Positions 1 through 8,602 of a stretch of 15,984 bases of DNA are shown here, one piece after another. The notes beneath the pieces are model-generated. The model was not told the origin of the DNA, did not search any database, and saw only the letters and a program-made list of their open reading frames with translations. Made by a program: the position numbers and the translations under genes. Every line of letters starts with the position of its first letter. Position 1 is the stretch's first letter. This DNA comes from Neocallimastix lanati (nom. inval.) (Eukaryota > Neocallimastigomycota > Neocallimastigomycetes > Neocallimastigales > Neocallimastigaceae), in contig JACVTC010000442.1 of NCBI GenBank assembly GCA_016946835.1, positions 12,501-28,484 on the forward strand, written 5' to 3'.

Positions 1-2298
1 ATAAATATTTCAAAGAATAATTTACTTTATATTAAATTGTTTATTTATTATTTAAAGTATTTCCTTCCACTGGAATCAAATTCCAAAGTTAGATTATTGG
101 CAAAGCCAACTAAACAAGAAACTATAGGAAATCTTTATAACGATTCTTTACGTATAAGATCATTAAAAAAGAATTCAATTGTATTATCATCAACAGCTGG
201 TAGTGGAAAGAGTGATAATCAGAATATACCTTCAAAAGAAAGAATTATGAAAGGTACTATAAATAAAATATCAATATATAATAAATTAATAATAATTATT
301 TTATGGTATATATTAATAATATCAATATAAAATGTATTATTACTTATAGTAACACCAGATATTCCACATAAAAGTATTTTTGAGTGCAGGTAATTATTAT
401 TATTTTAATATATAATAAACATTTAATTATTAATTAATTAATTAATTATCAATATAATTATTTCGAAAATTTTATAAAATATTGAAAATCAGATTTATGA
501 ATTCATCATCTTCTTTAAAAATCGCTGAATTTTTTATTGATACAATATGTGAATTATGGTTGAGTCAATATTCAATTGAAGATTTAAAAAATTCAAACAA
601 AAGAGTAATTATTTGCTTATTTAAGTTATATAAGATATAAATTAAATATCGTTATTAATTTATGATTTTTTAAAATAATCAATGATATAACATAAAATTT
701 AGACTTATAATAATCCAAGTATTCCACAACTTATTTGTATTAATCAAGTCGTAAAACATGTTATTTTATTATTAAATGAAAGAAGTAATATGAATGATTC
801 ATCATTAATTAATAATAATAATAATGAACTAAATTATTCTATTGTTCAAGAGTATGTATTACTTATATAAATTATTATCTTTCATATAAATATAAATAAA
901 TTTAATATAAAATCAATATTATAAATACATAATAATTTACATATACAATATATATATATATTTACAGTTATTCTTATCAAGCAATACATTCAAAACTTTT
1001 TTTATTCTTGCAATTAGCTATTCGTCATTTACCATTAGATAGTTCATTTGAATTGGTAATTATAAATAATTTAATATAAATGTGTCTTTAAGTTATATTT
1101 ATGTAGTTTTTTTCTTTTTGGATATAATTATTTATAATTAAAGGCTGTTGATATATGGCTTTCATATATTCAACCATGGGGAGAGAAAAAGAAAAACATC
1201 AATATTACAGGTGATTGGTAAGTGTAATAGCTTAATTATAAATATAATATATATTGAATTTAATTTTTTTTTAGTTAATTAATTATATTTTATTTACAAA
1301 TAATAATATAATAACTATTGTAATATTATTTAAGGGCATCATATGTTTATGATAATTATTTGTATTATTCTATTATATTTATGACATTTTTGTTGAGAGT
1401 CATACACTTTGACTTTTCGCTCTCAAGAATTAATAATAAAACTCTAGAAAATATAAAGGAAAATCAATTAGATATTCTTAAGAAAGTATTAAATGTTTAT
1501 TCAAATCAAAATTTGTTAAAGTTTTTAAGGGAAACTGAAAGTATTATATTATCAACTGATAATATTCAGCAAATTCAAGGTTTTTCAAATAATACAAATC
1601 CATCTATTATTTTATTACAAAATCATTTAATTGATTTCGGATATGATAAAGATTATCAACCAGTATTTAATATTTTAACTGAAGGAAAATATGAAACTTG
1701 GGATACAGTAAGTATTTTTTTAATATAATTATAATATAATTTTATTATTATAAAATAAATAATAGGGTAAATTACTTATATATATTATATGTTTATAAAT
1801 TTATATATATATATGATGCATATTTTATATATTAACAAATTATTATGAAAATAATAATAGTTAACAATTATTATAGAAAGTATTAATAATGCTATAACTC
1901 AAATTCAGCAAAGAATATCACCATTTATAAATAATGGGTTATTAAATAAGTTTTCAAATGGTGTAAATATAAAGGTTATTTTTGATGAAACTATTTTAGT
2001 ATCAAAATTTATTATGAATCAGTTTAATAAATTAAATCCAAAATCTCGTGAAATGAATATTATTTTAAATAATCAATTGGAATCACTTAAGAGTGTTTTA
2101 AAAATAATTGAAAATATTTGGGAAATTCCATCCCATATTTCACCAAATTTATTACAACCTCATGAATTAGAAAATTTAAATCAAATTAGACCTGGTGTAT
2201 ATGCTCCAGATTATACTATTGATGGTAAATTAACATATGAGGGAAAACAACAAGTAAGTTTGTTATTTTATATATTTAATATTTAATTACTTATTTAG

Positions 2299-2339
<41 letters not shown>

Positions 2340-2890
2340 ATATTTATAAAAATATAATTATTTTCTGTTGTTTATTGAAATAAAAGATTATACATGGACT
2401 ACGAAAATGTGATAATACAAATATAAAAATTAAGCCAACACCAAGACAAAGAGATATGATATTCTCATATGAAATAACACCATTGGTACATTTGACTAAT
2501 TATTTGTCAGATGTAGCTAACCAAAAAGTAAGTGTTAAAATATTTATAAATATTTATTAATAAGTCAAATATTAATCTAAAATTTAGTATAATATTCTTC
2601 TTAGTCTCCTTGGTAGCCGTAATATTTATGTTCCAAGATTTTTGTTTAAAGTAAATTTCAATTTCAGATTCTTAGCTTCATATCAGAATATATTATTTTT
2701 CTTTATTCTTGGATTAATTATCTACAGTTTATGTAGATATAGTTGGACTATTAATCTTTTTGGATTTTTAATTGTTGCATTCATAATATATACTATTAAT
2801 ACTAAATCCAAAAATAATAGTAATATTTATAGATATAATAAAAATAAATATTCAAGTATTAATAATAAAAGTTATTATACAAATAAATAA
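1..2890 (+). CDS. SMPD4: SMPD4-like (neutral sphingomyelinase 3 family) membrane protein, 5'-partial, ten exons
   Basis: Seen: ten exons join in one open frame of about 641 codons. They lie at 1-253, 350-389, 493-604, 703-851, 968-1055, 1144-1217, 1335-1707, 1861-2253, 2387-2527 and 2588-2890, with the stop at 2888-2890. Every intron is GT..AG and phases agree throughout. The frame is open from base 1, so the N-terminus lies outside the window. Family match by eye: an IQPWGE/WASYV block (exons 6-7), a DGKLTYEGKQQIIHGLRK block followed by SYEITPLV (exons 8-9), and an FRFLASY motif just before two hydrophobic segments at about residues 575-590 and 596-611 of the partial protein. The order and wording resemble animal SMPD4. 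Known: SMPD4 is a C-terminally anchored ER/nuclear-envelope protein linked to sphingomyelin hydrolysis and nuclear-pore function; its catalytic mechanism is unsettled. The tail after the second segment is Asn/Lys/Tyr-rich. Exact splice sites are predictions. Confidence 0.85.
2299..2335 (+). repeat. A37 homopolymer inside an SMPD4 intron
   Basis: An uninterrupted run of 37 A lies in the intron 2254-2386, following TTATTTAG. It is one of four A tracts of 27 or more in the window. It lies on the sense strand and does not touch the predicted splice sites. The length is probably unreliable in any assembly. Confidence 0.95.
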
Positions 2891-3267
2891 TTTAAATTAT
2901 GATAAATTTTTATTTTGTAAAAAATTTAATTAAAAAGAAAAATTATGTATTATAAAACAGAAAGAAATTTAATTTCAATTCTTGAATATAGTAAGAACAA
3001 GAACATAAAATTTAATATATTAATACATAGATATAATATTTTATTAAGCAATTATTTATTATATTTATTATATATATATATATATCTTAAAGTTTTCAAA
3101 TTTATTATTTTAATTTATATCAATAATATAATTTTTTCTAATAAAAATATTAAAAGAATTTAAGTACATTTTTTCCATAATTACTTTGTTAGTTTTTCAT
3201 ATTTATTTGGTACAAATTACAATTATTAATATTTATTTAAAATTCAAAAGCAACAACGACTAAAACT

Positions 3268-3294
3268 AAAAAAAAAAAAAAAAAAAAAAAAAAA
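3268..3294 (+). repeat. A27 homopolymer
   Basis: Uninterrupted run of 27 A about 380 bp downstream of the SMPD4 stop codon. No other structure is visible around it. Confidence 0.95.
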
Positions 3295-3589
3295 TTAGAA
3301 TTGAGCAATAAAAACAAAAAAGAACAAATAAAATATATTAATATCAAAGGAAATTTTTATTTTGATATTTTGTGTTTAATAAAATACTAAAATTTAAATT
3401 AATTAATATATTAATATATAAATATATTATTTTTTCTTATTTAATAATTTTAAGTTTATCCAAATTAATTTATTTTTTTTAAATTTTTTTTTATTAAATA
3501 ATATATGTATAATCCATATTTTTAAATTAACTTCTAAATTTATAAGAATTTATATTACAATTTCCATTTTCCAATTCCAAAGTATTTTT

Positions 3590-3590
3590 T

Positions 3591-3633
<43 letters not shown>

Positions 3634-3634
3634 T
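3590..3634 (+). repeat. (TTTA)n microsatellite, about 11 units
   Basis: A perfect tetranucleotide run of about 45 nt. Its reverse complement, (TAAA)n, occurs at 5291-5330, so the RD-rich gene sits between two inverted simple repeats. In a genome of this composition that arrangement may be coincidence. Confidence 0.95.
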
Positions 3635-4146
3635 TAATAATATGCATTTGGAATATATATAAATTAAATTCAAATTTACTTTAATTACTAAAATTATTAA
3701 TAATACAATGGAATATTTAAATATATAATTAAATACTGAGAAATTAAAATAATATAACATTGGATTTATATTGATAATAGTAATAATAATATATACGCTT
3801 AAATTTATGGGAAAAAAAAATAGACAACATAATTTTTATCATTTTTGTAATTTGATTAATAATATTTTAAATATTTTATATACATTTCTATTATCATTTT
3901 ATTATTATTACTTTAATAATTATTAAAATTTTTAACAGAATATTAACTATAGGTGGTTCTATTATTATTATTATTATTATAATTAATGGAAAATATATAA
4001 AATATATTTCAAATACTTATTCTATATATTTTCTAAAACTTTTCTATGAGTAATTTTTGAATTACTTTAATTAATAATAAAATAATAGAATTTGAACTAT
4101 ATTTAAAGTTAATAAACTTATTTTTTTTTATTTAAATATTATTAAT

Positions 4147-4773
4147 TTATTGATAATTAGAAGAAGAATTATAATTTGAACCATAGTTAGATGCTGACAA
4201 TCTCGATCTTGAAGAAGGTGGTCTTCTATCATTTCTGTCATTTCTGTCATTTCTTCTATCATTTCTTCTATCATCTCTTCTATCATCTCTTCTATAATCA
4301 TTACCTTCATAGTTGTCACGTGAATCTAGAGCATTTATCCCAATTTCAATAGGCCAGTGGAGTAACGGATCCTTTTTGAGATTTGGTTGTGGACCCCATC
4401 CAGTAATATTTATTTCATCTAATTCAATTTTAAATTGTCTACAAATATCCTTAAAAAATTCATTGAAATTCTTTGGTTCTGGATCAGGTGGAAATTGATC
4501 ATTTCTATAGCCTCCTCTATCACCAAATTCTCTTCTGCCACCTCTATCATTTCCTCTCCTACCACCTCTGTCATCTCTTCTATCCCCGCCTCTTCTATCA
4601 TCTCTTCTATCTCCTCTTCTATCATCTCTTCTTTCTCCACCTCTTCTATCATCTCTTCTCTCATCTCTGTAATCTCTTCTACGATCACTTCCATAACCTC
4701 TGTGATCATCTCTTCTGTCTCCTCCCCTTCTATCATCTCTTCTATCTCTTCTTTTATAATCGTAATCACCCAT
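4147..4773 (-). CDS. Arg/Asp-rich, RGG-containing protein of unknown function (208 aa)
   Basis: Seen: a single-exon frame starting at an ATG whose complement is at 4771-4773, ending in a stop at 4147-4149. Residues about 7-90 are tandem RRDDRRGG-type repeats with several RGG motifs near the end. Residues about 93-155 form the only complex segment (PPDPEPKNFNEFFKDICRQF, then INITGWGPQP and LLHWPIEIG). Residues about 158-185 return to RRDD/RND repeats. The last 23 residues are Ser/Tyr/Asn-rich. The reading frame stays open across an otherwise stop-rich AT background, and GC content rises, which supports coding. Known: RGG and alternating Arg/acidic repeats occur in RNA-binding and nuclear-speckle proteins. 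Inference: an RNA-associated nuclear protein is plausible, but I recognise no family for the central segment. Frames overlapping on either strand are repeat shadows. Confidence 0.75.
   Translation of the reverse strand: MGDYDYKRRDRRDDRRGGDRRDDHRGYGSDRRRDYRDERRDDRRGGERRDDRRGDRRDDRRGGDRRDDRGGRRGNDRGGRREFGDRGGYRNDQFPPDPEPKNFNEFFKDICRQFKIELDEINITGWGPQPNLKKDPLLHWPIEIGINALDSRDNYEGNDYRRDDRRDDRRNDRRNDRNDRNDRRPPSSRSRLSASNYGSNYNSSSNYQ
4540..4760 (-). repeat. Coding minisatellite (RRDDRRGG-type units)
   Basis: Degenerate tandem units built from AGAAGAGATGAT-type sequence on the - strand encode the N-terminal charge repeats of the RD-rich protein. A shorter related block lies at about 4225-4300. The repeats remain in frame over their full length, so unit number can change without breaking the gene. 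Confidence 0.8.
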
Positions 4774-5292
4774 CTTTTAAAAATTTTAATAACTATTATT
4801 AATAAAAATTATAAGATGCTTACAAAAAATAATGTTAATAATTCATAATAATTTAATTAAATTATTTTTAATTCTCATTATATTAATTTTATTTTTTATT
4901 TGTTTTTTAATCATTTTTCTTTTAATTTAGAATTTAATAAAATACATTAAAATAAATTTGCTATATAAATATATAATTATTCAAAATTTACAATTAATAA
5001 TAAATTAATTACAATAATTCTTTAGCTCATATAATACTTTTTATTGGAAATTTTTTCTTCACAAATTTACTTAATTATCAAAATGAATTTTATGTTTTTA
5101 TATTTTTTTTAAATTTATAAAAAATAAATAGTCCTAAAATATAAATTTTTATTATAAATTTAATAGTTAAATTTAATTATAAATTTATATATTTAAATTT
5201 TTAATTTAATTATTAATAAAATATAATATAATAAAAATAATATGATAAATACACCAATTTAATTATGTATTTATATATTTTAATAAAATTAA

Positions 5293-5327
<35 letters not shown>

Positions 5328-5406
5328 ATATTTTTCAGAAATTAGATAAAAGTTTTGTTTACATTATATATATGCGCCATATACATTTTAAATAGTAAAT
5401 GAATAG
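4774..5406. other. AT-rich intergenic region upstream of the RD-rich gene
   Basis: This stretch should hold the promoter of the minus-strand RD-rich gene, but no single TATA or initiator can be distinguished in sequence of this composition. It contains the (TAAA)n microsatellite. I see no coding signal. Confidence 0.6.
5291..5330 (+). repeat. (TAAA)n microsatellite, about 10 units
   Basis: Perfect tetranucleotide run. It is the reverse complement of the (TTTA)n run at 3590-3634. Confidence 0.95.
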
Positions 5407-5507
5407 GGGGTGTGTCATTTCGAAAATTTTTATTACATAAATTTGTATTTTGTTGTGGGGAGTGTGCATTTCGAAAATTTTTATTACAAAAATTTGTATT
5501 TTATTGT
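5407..5507 (+). repeat. Tandem direct repeat, two units of about 50 bp
   Basis: Unit 1 is 5407-5456 and unit 2 is 5457-5507. Each begins with a G run, then GTGT..CATTTCGAAAATTTTTATTAC, then AAATTTGTATTTT and TTGT. They differ at only a few positions. The G-rich starts stand out from the AT-rich surroundings. Possible origin: a terminal or subterminal region of a DNA transposon. Confidence 0.85.
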
Positions 5508-5508
5508 A

Positions 5509-5536
5509 TGGCTTAAATATTTTTAATTTTAAGCCA
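5509..5536 (+). repeat. Perfect hairpin, TGGCTTAAA/TTTAAGCCA
   Basis: A 9-bp perfect inverted repeat with a 10-nt loop begins within three bases of the end of the tandem duplication. The TGGCTT/AAGCCA ends recur in the hairpin at 5661-5690. Confidence 0.85.
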
Positions 5537-5614
5537 CTTAATTTTATTAAAAATTCAATGAATAATAATTAATTAATTAAATAAATAAAATTACAATTCT
5601 CAAAAATTTTCAAA

Positions 5615-5630
5615 CACGTAATCTTACGTG
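5615..5630 (+). repeat. Near-palindrome CACGTAA-TC-TTACGTG
   Basis: Two 7-nt arms are separated by two bases. Such a compact symmetric site could be a protein-binding site or part of a transposon end. No gene starts close enough to assign it as an operator. Confidence 0.85.
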
Positions 5631-5660
5631 GGGCGTGTATCTAATCGTATCATAGTTTTG

Positions 5661-5707
5661 TGGCTTTTTTCTACAATTTTTAAAAAGCCATATATTCACA
5701 ATATGGC
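5661..5707 (+). repeat. Two overlapping hairpins sharing a GCCA arm
   Basis: Arms TGGCTTTTT (5661-5669) and AAAAAGCCA (5682-5690) form a 9-bp stem. The shared GCCA also starts a second stem, GCCATAT (5687-5693) with ATATGGC (5701-5707) and loop ATTCACA. Only one of the two can form at a time on one strand. Confidence 0.85.
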
Positions 5708-5763
5708 GTGAATAATAAATGTGGTGATATTTTATGACGAAATTTTATAAGCCACCAAGAATT

Positions 5764-5792
5764 TGGCGAAATTCAACTGGACGAAATTCAAC
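5764..5792 (+). repeat. Short direct repeats of CGAAATTCAACT
   Basis: The dodecamer CGAAATTCAACT occurs twice in close succession, separated by GGA. A related GCGAAATACAAC lies just downstream and GACGAAATTTTA just upstream. This is part of the structured block at 5407-5810. Confidence 0.75.
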
Positions 5793-5844
5793 TTTTTGCG
5801 AAATACAACACTTCAATAAATAATAATTAGGTTAGGTATTTCTA

Positions 5845-5996
5845 TTTAACATTGAAAAATAAAATAAAAATAAATAAACATTTTATTTTTTGATGTTTAA
5901 AAATAAAATAAAAATAAGAAATAAGAAAACTTTTTTTTTTTTAAACATTGAAAAATAAAATAAAAATAAATAAACATTTTATTTTTTAATGTTTAA
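5845..5996 (+). repeat. Duplicated hairpin unit, about 50 bp each
   Basis: Unit 1 (about 5846-5900) and unit 2 (about 5941-5996) share AACATTGAAAAATAAAAT, then AAAATAAATAAACATTTTATTTTTT and an ATGTTTA end. Within each unit the left arm is nearly the reverse complement of the right arm, so each can fold alone. A T run separates them. The block lies 200-350 bp upstream of the MULE start codon. It may be part of that element or simple-sequence DNA. Confidence 0.7.
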
Positions 5997-6190
5997 AAAA
6001 TAAAATAAAAATAAATAAATAAAATAGTAAATAAAGAAATAATAAATAATTAATAATTAAATAATTATTTAAATAATTATATAATTAATTAAAAAAAGAA
6101 TTATTATTTTAAATATTAAAAAAAAAAAAAGTTTCAAAGCATTTAAAAGTATATTTATTGAAATATTTTATTAAAAAATTTTAATTATCA

Positions 6191-7627
6191 ATGGAAGACA
6201 ATATAGAAATTGAAATAAGTGAAACAAATCGAGGAAATGAACAAATTATTATTAATAAAAAACACAAATTTAATTTTTCATTTCAAAGGAAAGATAAATC
6301 AAAAATTTATAGATGCACTGAATATAAGACTTTAAATAAATGTAAATCTTTAATTATTTTAAATGATAAAAAGGAGGTTTTAAAATATGAAAGTTTACAT
6401 AACCATCTCGAAAAAGAAATTGATGTGTCTATATCAGTAGCAAAGCATAAAATTAAGGAAGAAATTAAAAAATATTCAATTCCTATGAATATAAAACCTA
6501 AACATATATTTAATGCCGTTTCTCAAGAAATGGAACTTATATGTCCCGAATATAGTACAATTAGATCCCAAATAATAAGAAATATAAATAAACAATTTCC
6601 ACCAAACATAAAAAGTTTTGATGATATTCCCATTGAATCAGAATATTATAAAACGAAAAGAAATGAAAATTTTATGATATTTAAAAATACTGATATAATA
6701 ATCTTTCAATCACCATTCCAAGCATATTTATTTTCGAATTATCATAAAAATATATTTGCGGACGGTACATTTTATGCAGCACCGAAATTTAGTTATCAGT
6801 TATTTATAACAAGAACTTATGTTGGGGAATTTAATATGTTTTACACTACTTCCATTTCTATATTAAATAATAAAAAACAATCTACATATGAAACATTATT
6901 TAAAGAAATAAAAAAAATGCAAATAAATTTAGGAGTAATACATTAATTACTACAATTAATTCTCATTGTGATTTTGAACAAGGTATATCTAATGCCGTAA
7001 ATAAAGTTTTTCCCAATATAAATATTAAATATTGTGTTTGGCATTACAAAAGATCATTAGAAAAACAAAAAAATATATTATGTTATCATGAAGTGAAGAA
7101 TAATAATGATGTATATATTTATTATAAAGCTATTTCGAACTTACCGTTTATAAACCCTAACTATATATTTGATATTTATATTATAATAAAAAGAATTTGT
7201 CAAAAAAAAAAGTATATTAATTTTCTACAATTTTTAGAATATTTTAATAAAAATTATTTACTTAAGTATAATGTTAATAATTGGAATTATTATGAAAATA
7301 TAGAGCATTTAACAAACAATGCATCAGAATTTTATAATAGCAACTTAAATAATATATTTCCAAATAAACCTTTATTTTATAAATTAATATATATATTAAA
7401 AGAAGAAGAAAACTTATCTTATAATGATTATCAAAGGAGAACTAAAGGAACTTGGAAAAAAAAAGCAAAAAATATTTAGTGCAACTGATGAAATTAAAAT
7501 TTTAATTGAAAATTACAGAAGTAAGGAAATAAATTTATTTTATAATGGATGCAAAAGAAATGAATCAATTAAATTATGGAAAGAATGTTTAATTGATTTA
7601 AATGATATAAATATTAATTTAAAATAA
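6191..7627 (+). pseudogene. FLYWCH zinc-finger / MULE transposase gene with two frame changes
   Basis: Seen: three frames carry one transposase. The first (6191-6946) starts at ATG and holds a FLYWCH-type finger (YRC with Cys42, Cys51, His70, His72). It also holds the first catalytic Asp in FADGTF (Asp191, codon 6761). A -1 change between about 6900 and 6943 leads to the second frame, open to 7479. That frame has the second Asp in SHCDFEQG (6970-6972), the MULE C-x2-H pair in YCVWH (7033, 7042), and the likely third acidic residue in NNASEFYNSNLN (7327-7329). A +1 change at the A9 run 7456-7464 leads to a last frame ending at 7627. Known: MULE/Mutator transposases use a DDE-type RNase H fold, and a FLYWCH finger is a common DNA-binding partner. 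All catalytic motifs survive. The gene is therefore a recent pseudogene, or intact with two sequencing errors. No terminal inverted repeats were found. Confidence 0.8.
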
Positions 7628-7918
7628 ATATTCTTAATTTAAAAAATTCTAGAAAAATACAAATTTATTTATTTTAAATTTATATTTATAATCGTTTAAA
7701 TAATAATTAAATAATCTTAATTTAAAAAAAGGTAGAAAAATACAAATTTATTTACCTATTGTGTTTATTTAATAATCTTAATAGAAATTATCTTTTAGTT
7801 ATTTTTATTAAGTAATTTATAACTAAAACCGATTTATTTGATACTAGTTAAAATTTTGTTAATATCAATATCAATATTATATAATTAAAAAATTTTATTA
7901 ATATCAATATCAATATTA
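7628..7918 (+). repeat. AT-rich stretch with two direct-repeat pairs
   Basis: A repeat beginning CTTAATTTAAAAAA and continuing TAGAAAAATACAAATTTATTTA occurs at about 7632-7673 and again at about 7716-7757. A second pair, TTAATATCAATATCAATATTAT, occurs at about 7858-7880 and 7898-7920. The first pair begins right after the transposase stop codon and may belong to the element's 3' end. No coding signal is visible. Confidence 0.7.
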
Positions 7919-8124
7919 TTGTAACGGAGGTGCTTCTATTGTAAAGGCGGGATGAGATATAGAAACACAGAAAGGAGAAAACTCAATAGGTTTACACTAT
8001 CTGTATAAATAATTCGTTTTATTAGAAATATTTTTTATTAATTATAAAATTTAAAATAATTATTAATATTAATCAACAAGGTAATATTTCGAATTACTTA
8101 TACGTTAATTATTATTAATAAAAG

Positions 8125-8150
8125 CACGAAGAAAAATATTTTCATTCGTG
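8125..8150 (+). repeat. Hairpin CACGAA/TTCGTG with AT-rich centre
   Basis: CACGAA (8125-8130) pairs with TTCGTG (8145-8150). The interior contains the self-complementary run GAAAAATATTTTC, which would extend the stem after a small mismatch. Confidence 0.7.
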
Positions 8151-8340
8151 AAGTTCGCACTATTTATACTTTTAACGGAAAAACAGTTTTAACATGTAAA
8201 AATAATTTTAAAGAAATATTTAGAAATATGTTTGTAATAATTAATAATGTAAAGTTTCTAGAATATAGATTTTAATTGATGAAAATGAATCTTATCAAAA
8301 AAGAATAAAATAATTTATATAATAAGAATTTCTAAATTCA

Positions 8341-8364
8341 TTTCGGTTGAATTACGAACCGAAA
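8341..8364 (+). repeat. Perfect hairpin TTTCGGTT/AACCGAAA
   Basis: An 8-bp perfect inverted repeat with an 8-nt loop, unusually GC-containing for this neighbourhood. It lies about 100 bp from the tRNA-like sequence. Confidence 0.8.
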
Positions 8365-8462
8365 GAATCTTTAACTTTCTATAATTTTATACAGAAAGAA
8401 TATTCAAGAAGATATTATTAATAATTAATAAAATAATTAATAAAATAATTATTTATGCAAAA

Positions 8463-8534
8463 TGGGTTGAGGTGTGAGTCGAACCCATGAAGTATTGGTC
8501 ATGGTCAATGTAACTAACCATTGAACCAGAGTTC
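8463..8534 (-). pseudogene. tRNA-like sequence with A and B boxes, degenerate
   Basis: The - strand carries TGGTTCAATGG (8518-8528), matching a pol III A box, and GGTTCGACTCA (8475-8485), matching a B box/T loop. About 32 nt separate them and total length is about 72 nt. An ATTG/CAAT anticodon-like stem encloses an 8-nt loop containing CAT. However, the acceptor arms do not pair, the T stem pairs at only three of five positions, and the loop lacks the usual T33. It is best read as a decayed tRNA or the head of a tRNA-derived SINE. The promoter boxes look good enough to bind TFIIIC. Confidence 0.4.
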
Positions 8535-8597
8535 TAATTTTACTAACTGAATGATAAGAATGTACTAAATAATGCATTCTTAATTAAATCTACGATT

Positions 8598-8602
8598 TAT
8601 TT
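8598..8602 (+). repeat. Target-site duplication, left copy (TATTT)
   Basis: TATTT immediately precedes the TG of the 5' LTR and recurs immediately after the CA of the 3' LTR (15687-15691). A 5-bp duplication is typical of Ty3/gypsy integrases and fixes the element's exact borders. Confidence 0.9.

Larger units (their letters stand above)
2891..4146. other. AT-rich intergenic region between convergent genes
   Basis: The SMPD4 gene (+) and the RD-rich gene (-) converge here, so this stretch should hold both 3' UTRs and terminators. Many AATAAA/TTTATT hexamers occur, but base composition makes none decisive. The stretch contains an A27 tract and a TTTA microsatellite. A 72-codon open frame at 2945-3163 is Ile/Leu/Tyr-rich with no recognisable motif, and I regard it as chance. 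Confidence 0.7.
7919..8460. other. Unclassified, probably mobile-element-derived DNA
   Basis: Composition changes at TGTAACGGAGGTGC: GC-richer words follow (AAAGGCGGGATGAG, then AACACAGAAAGGAG). A TGTATAAATA box and two perfect hairpins come after, at 8125-8150 and 8341-8364. The TG start and TATA-like box resemble an LTR, but no second copy, no matching CA end and no target duplication are visible, so I do not call a solo LTR. Confidence 0.35.

Noticed and set aside
1766-1766. A possible one-nucleotide exon (G between TAATAG and GTAAAT) that would fix the SMPD4 frame
   Set aside because: Using the acceptor AG at 1859-1860 instead keeps the frame with ordinary splice sites and gives a family-like helix, so no micro-exon is needed.
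2945-3163. 72-codon Ile/Tyr-rich frame after SMPD4
   Set aside because: No motif, AT-driven composition, and it lies where the SMPD4 3' UTR should be.
4128-4848. Several long frames overlapping the RD-rich gene on both strands (Met/Glu/Ile-, Ser/Ile- and His/Leu/Tyr-rich)
   Set aside because: They are frame shadows of the coding minisatellite, and their composition follows mechanically from the repeat unit.
5407-5800. CRISPR array
   Set aside because: Only two tandem units with no spacers between them, and the genome is eukaryotic.
5300-8000. Terminal inverted repeats of the MULE element
   Set aside because: I compared the 5407-5507 repeats and the 5615-5707 palindromes with the sequence downstream of 7627 and found no convincing inverted match.
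7919-8597. Solo LTR of another retrotransposon
   Set aside because: A TG start and TATA-like box exist, but no defined CA end, target duplication or second copy is visible in the window.
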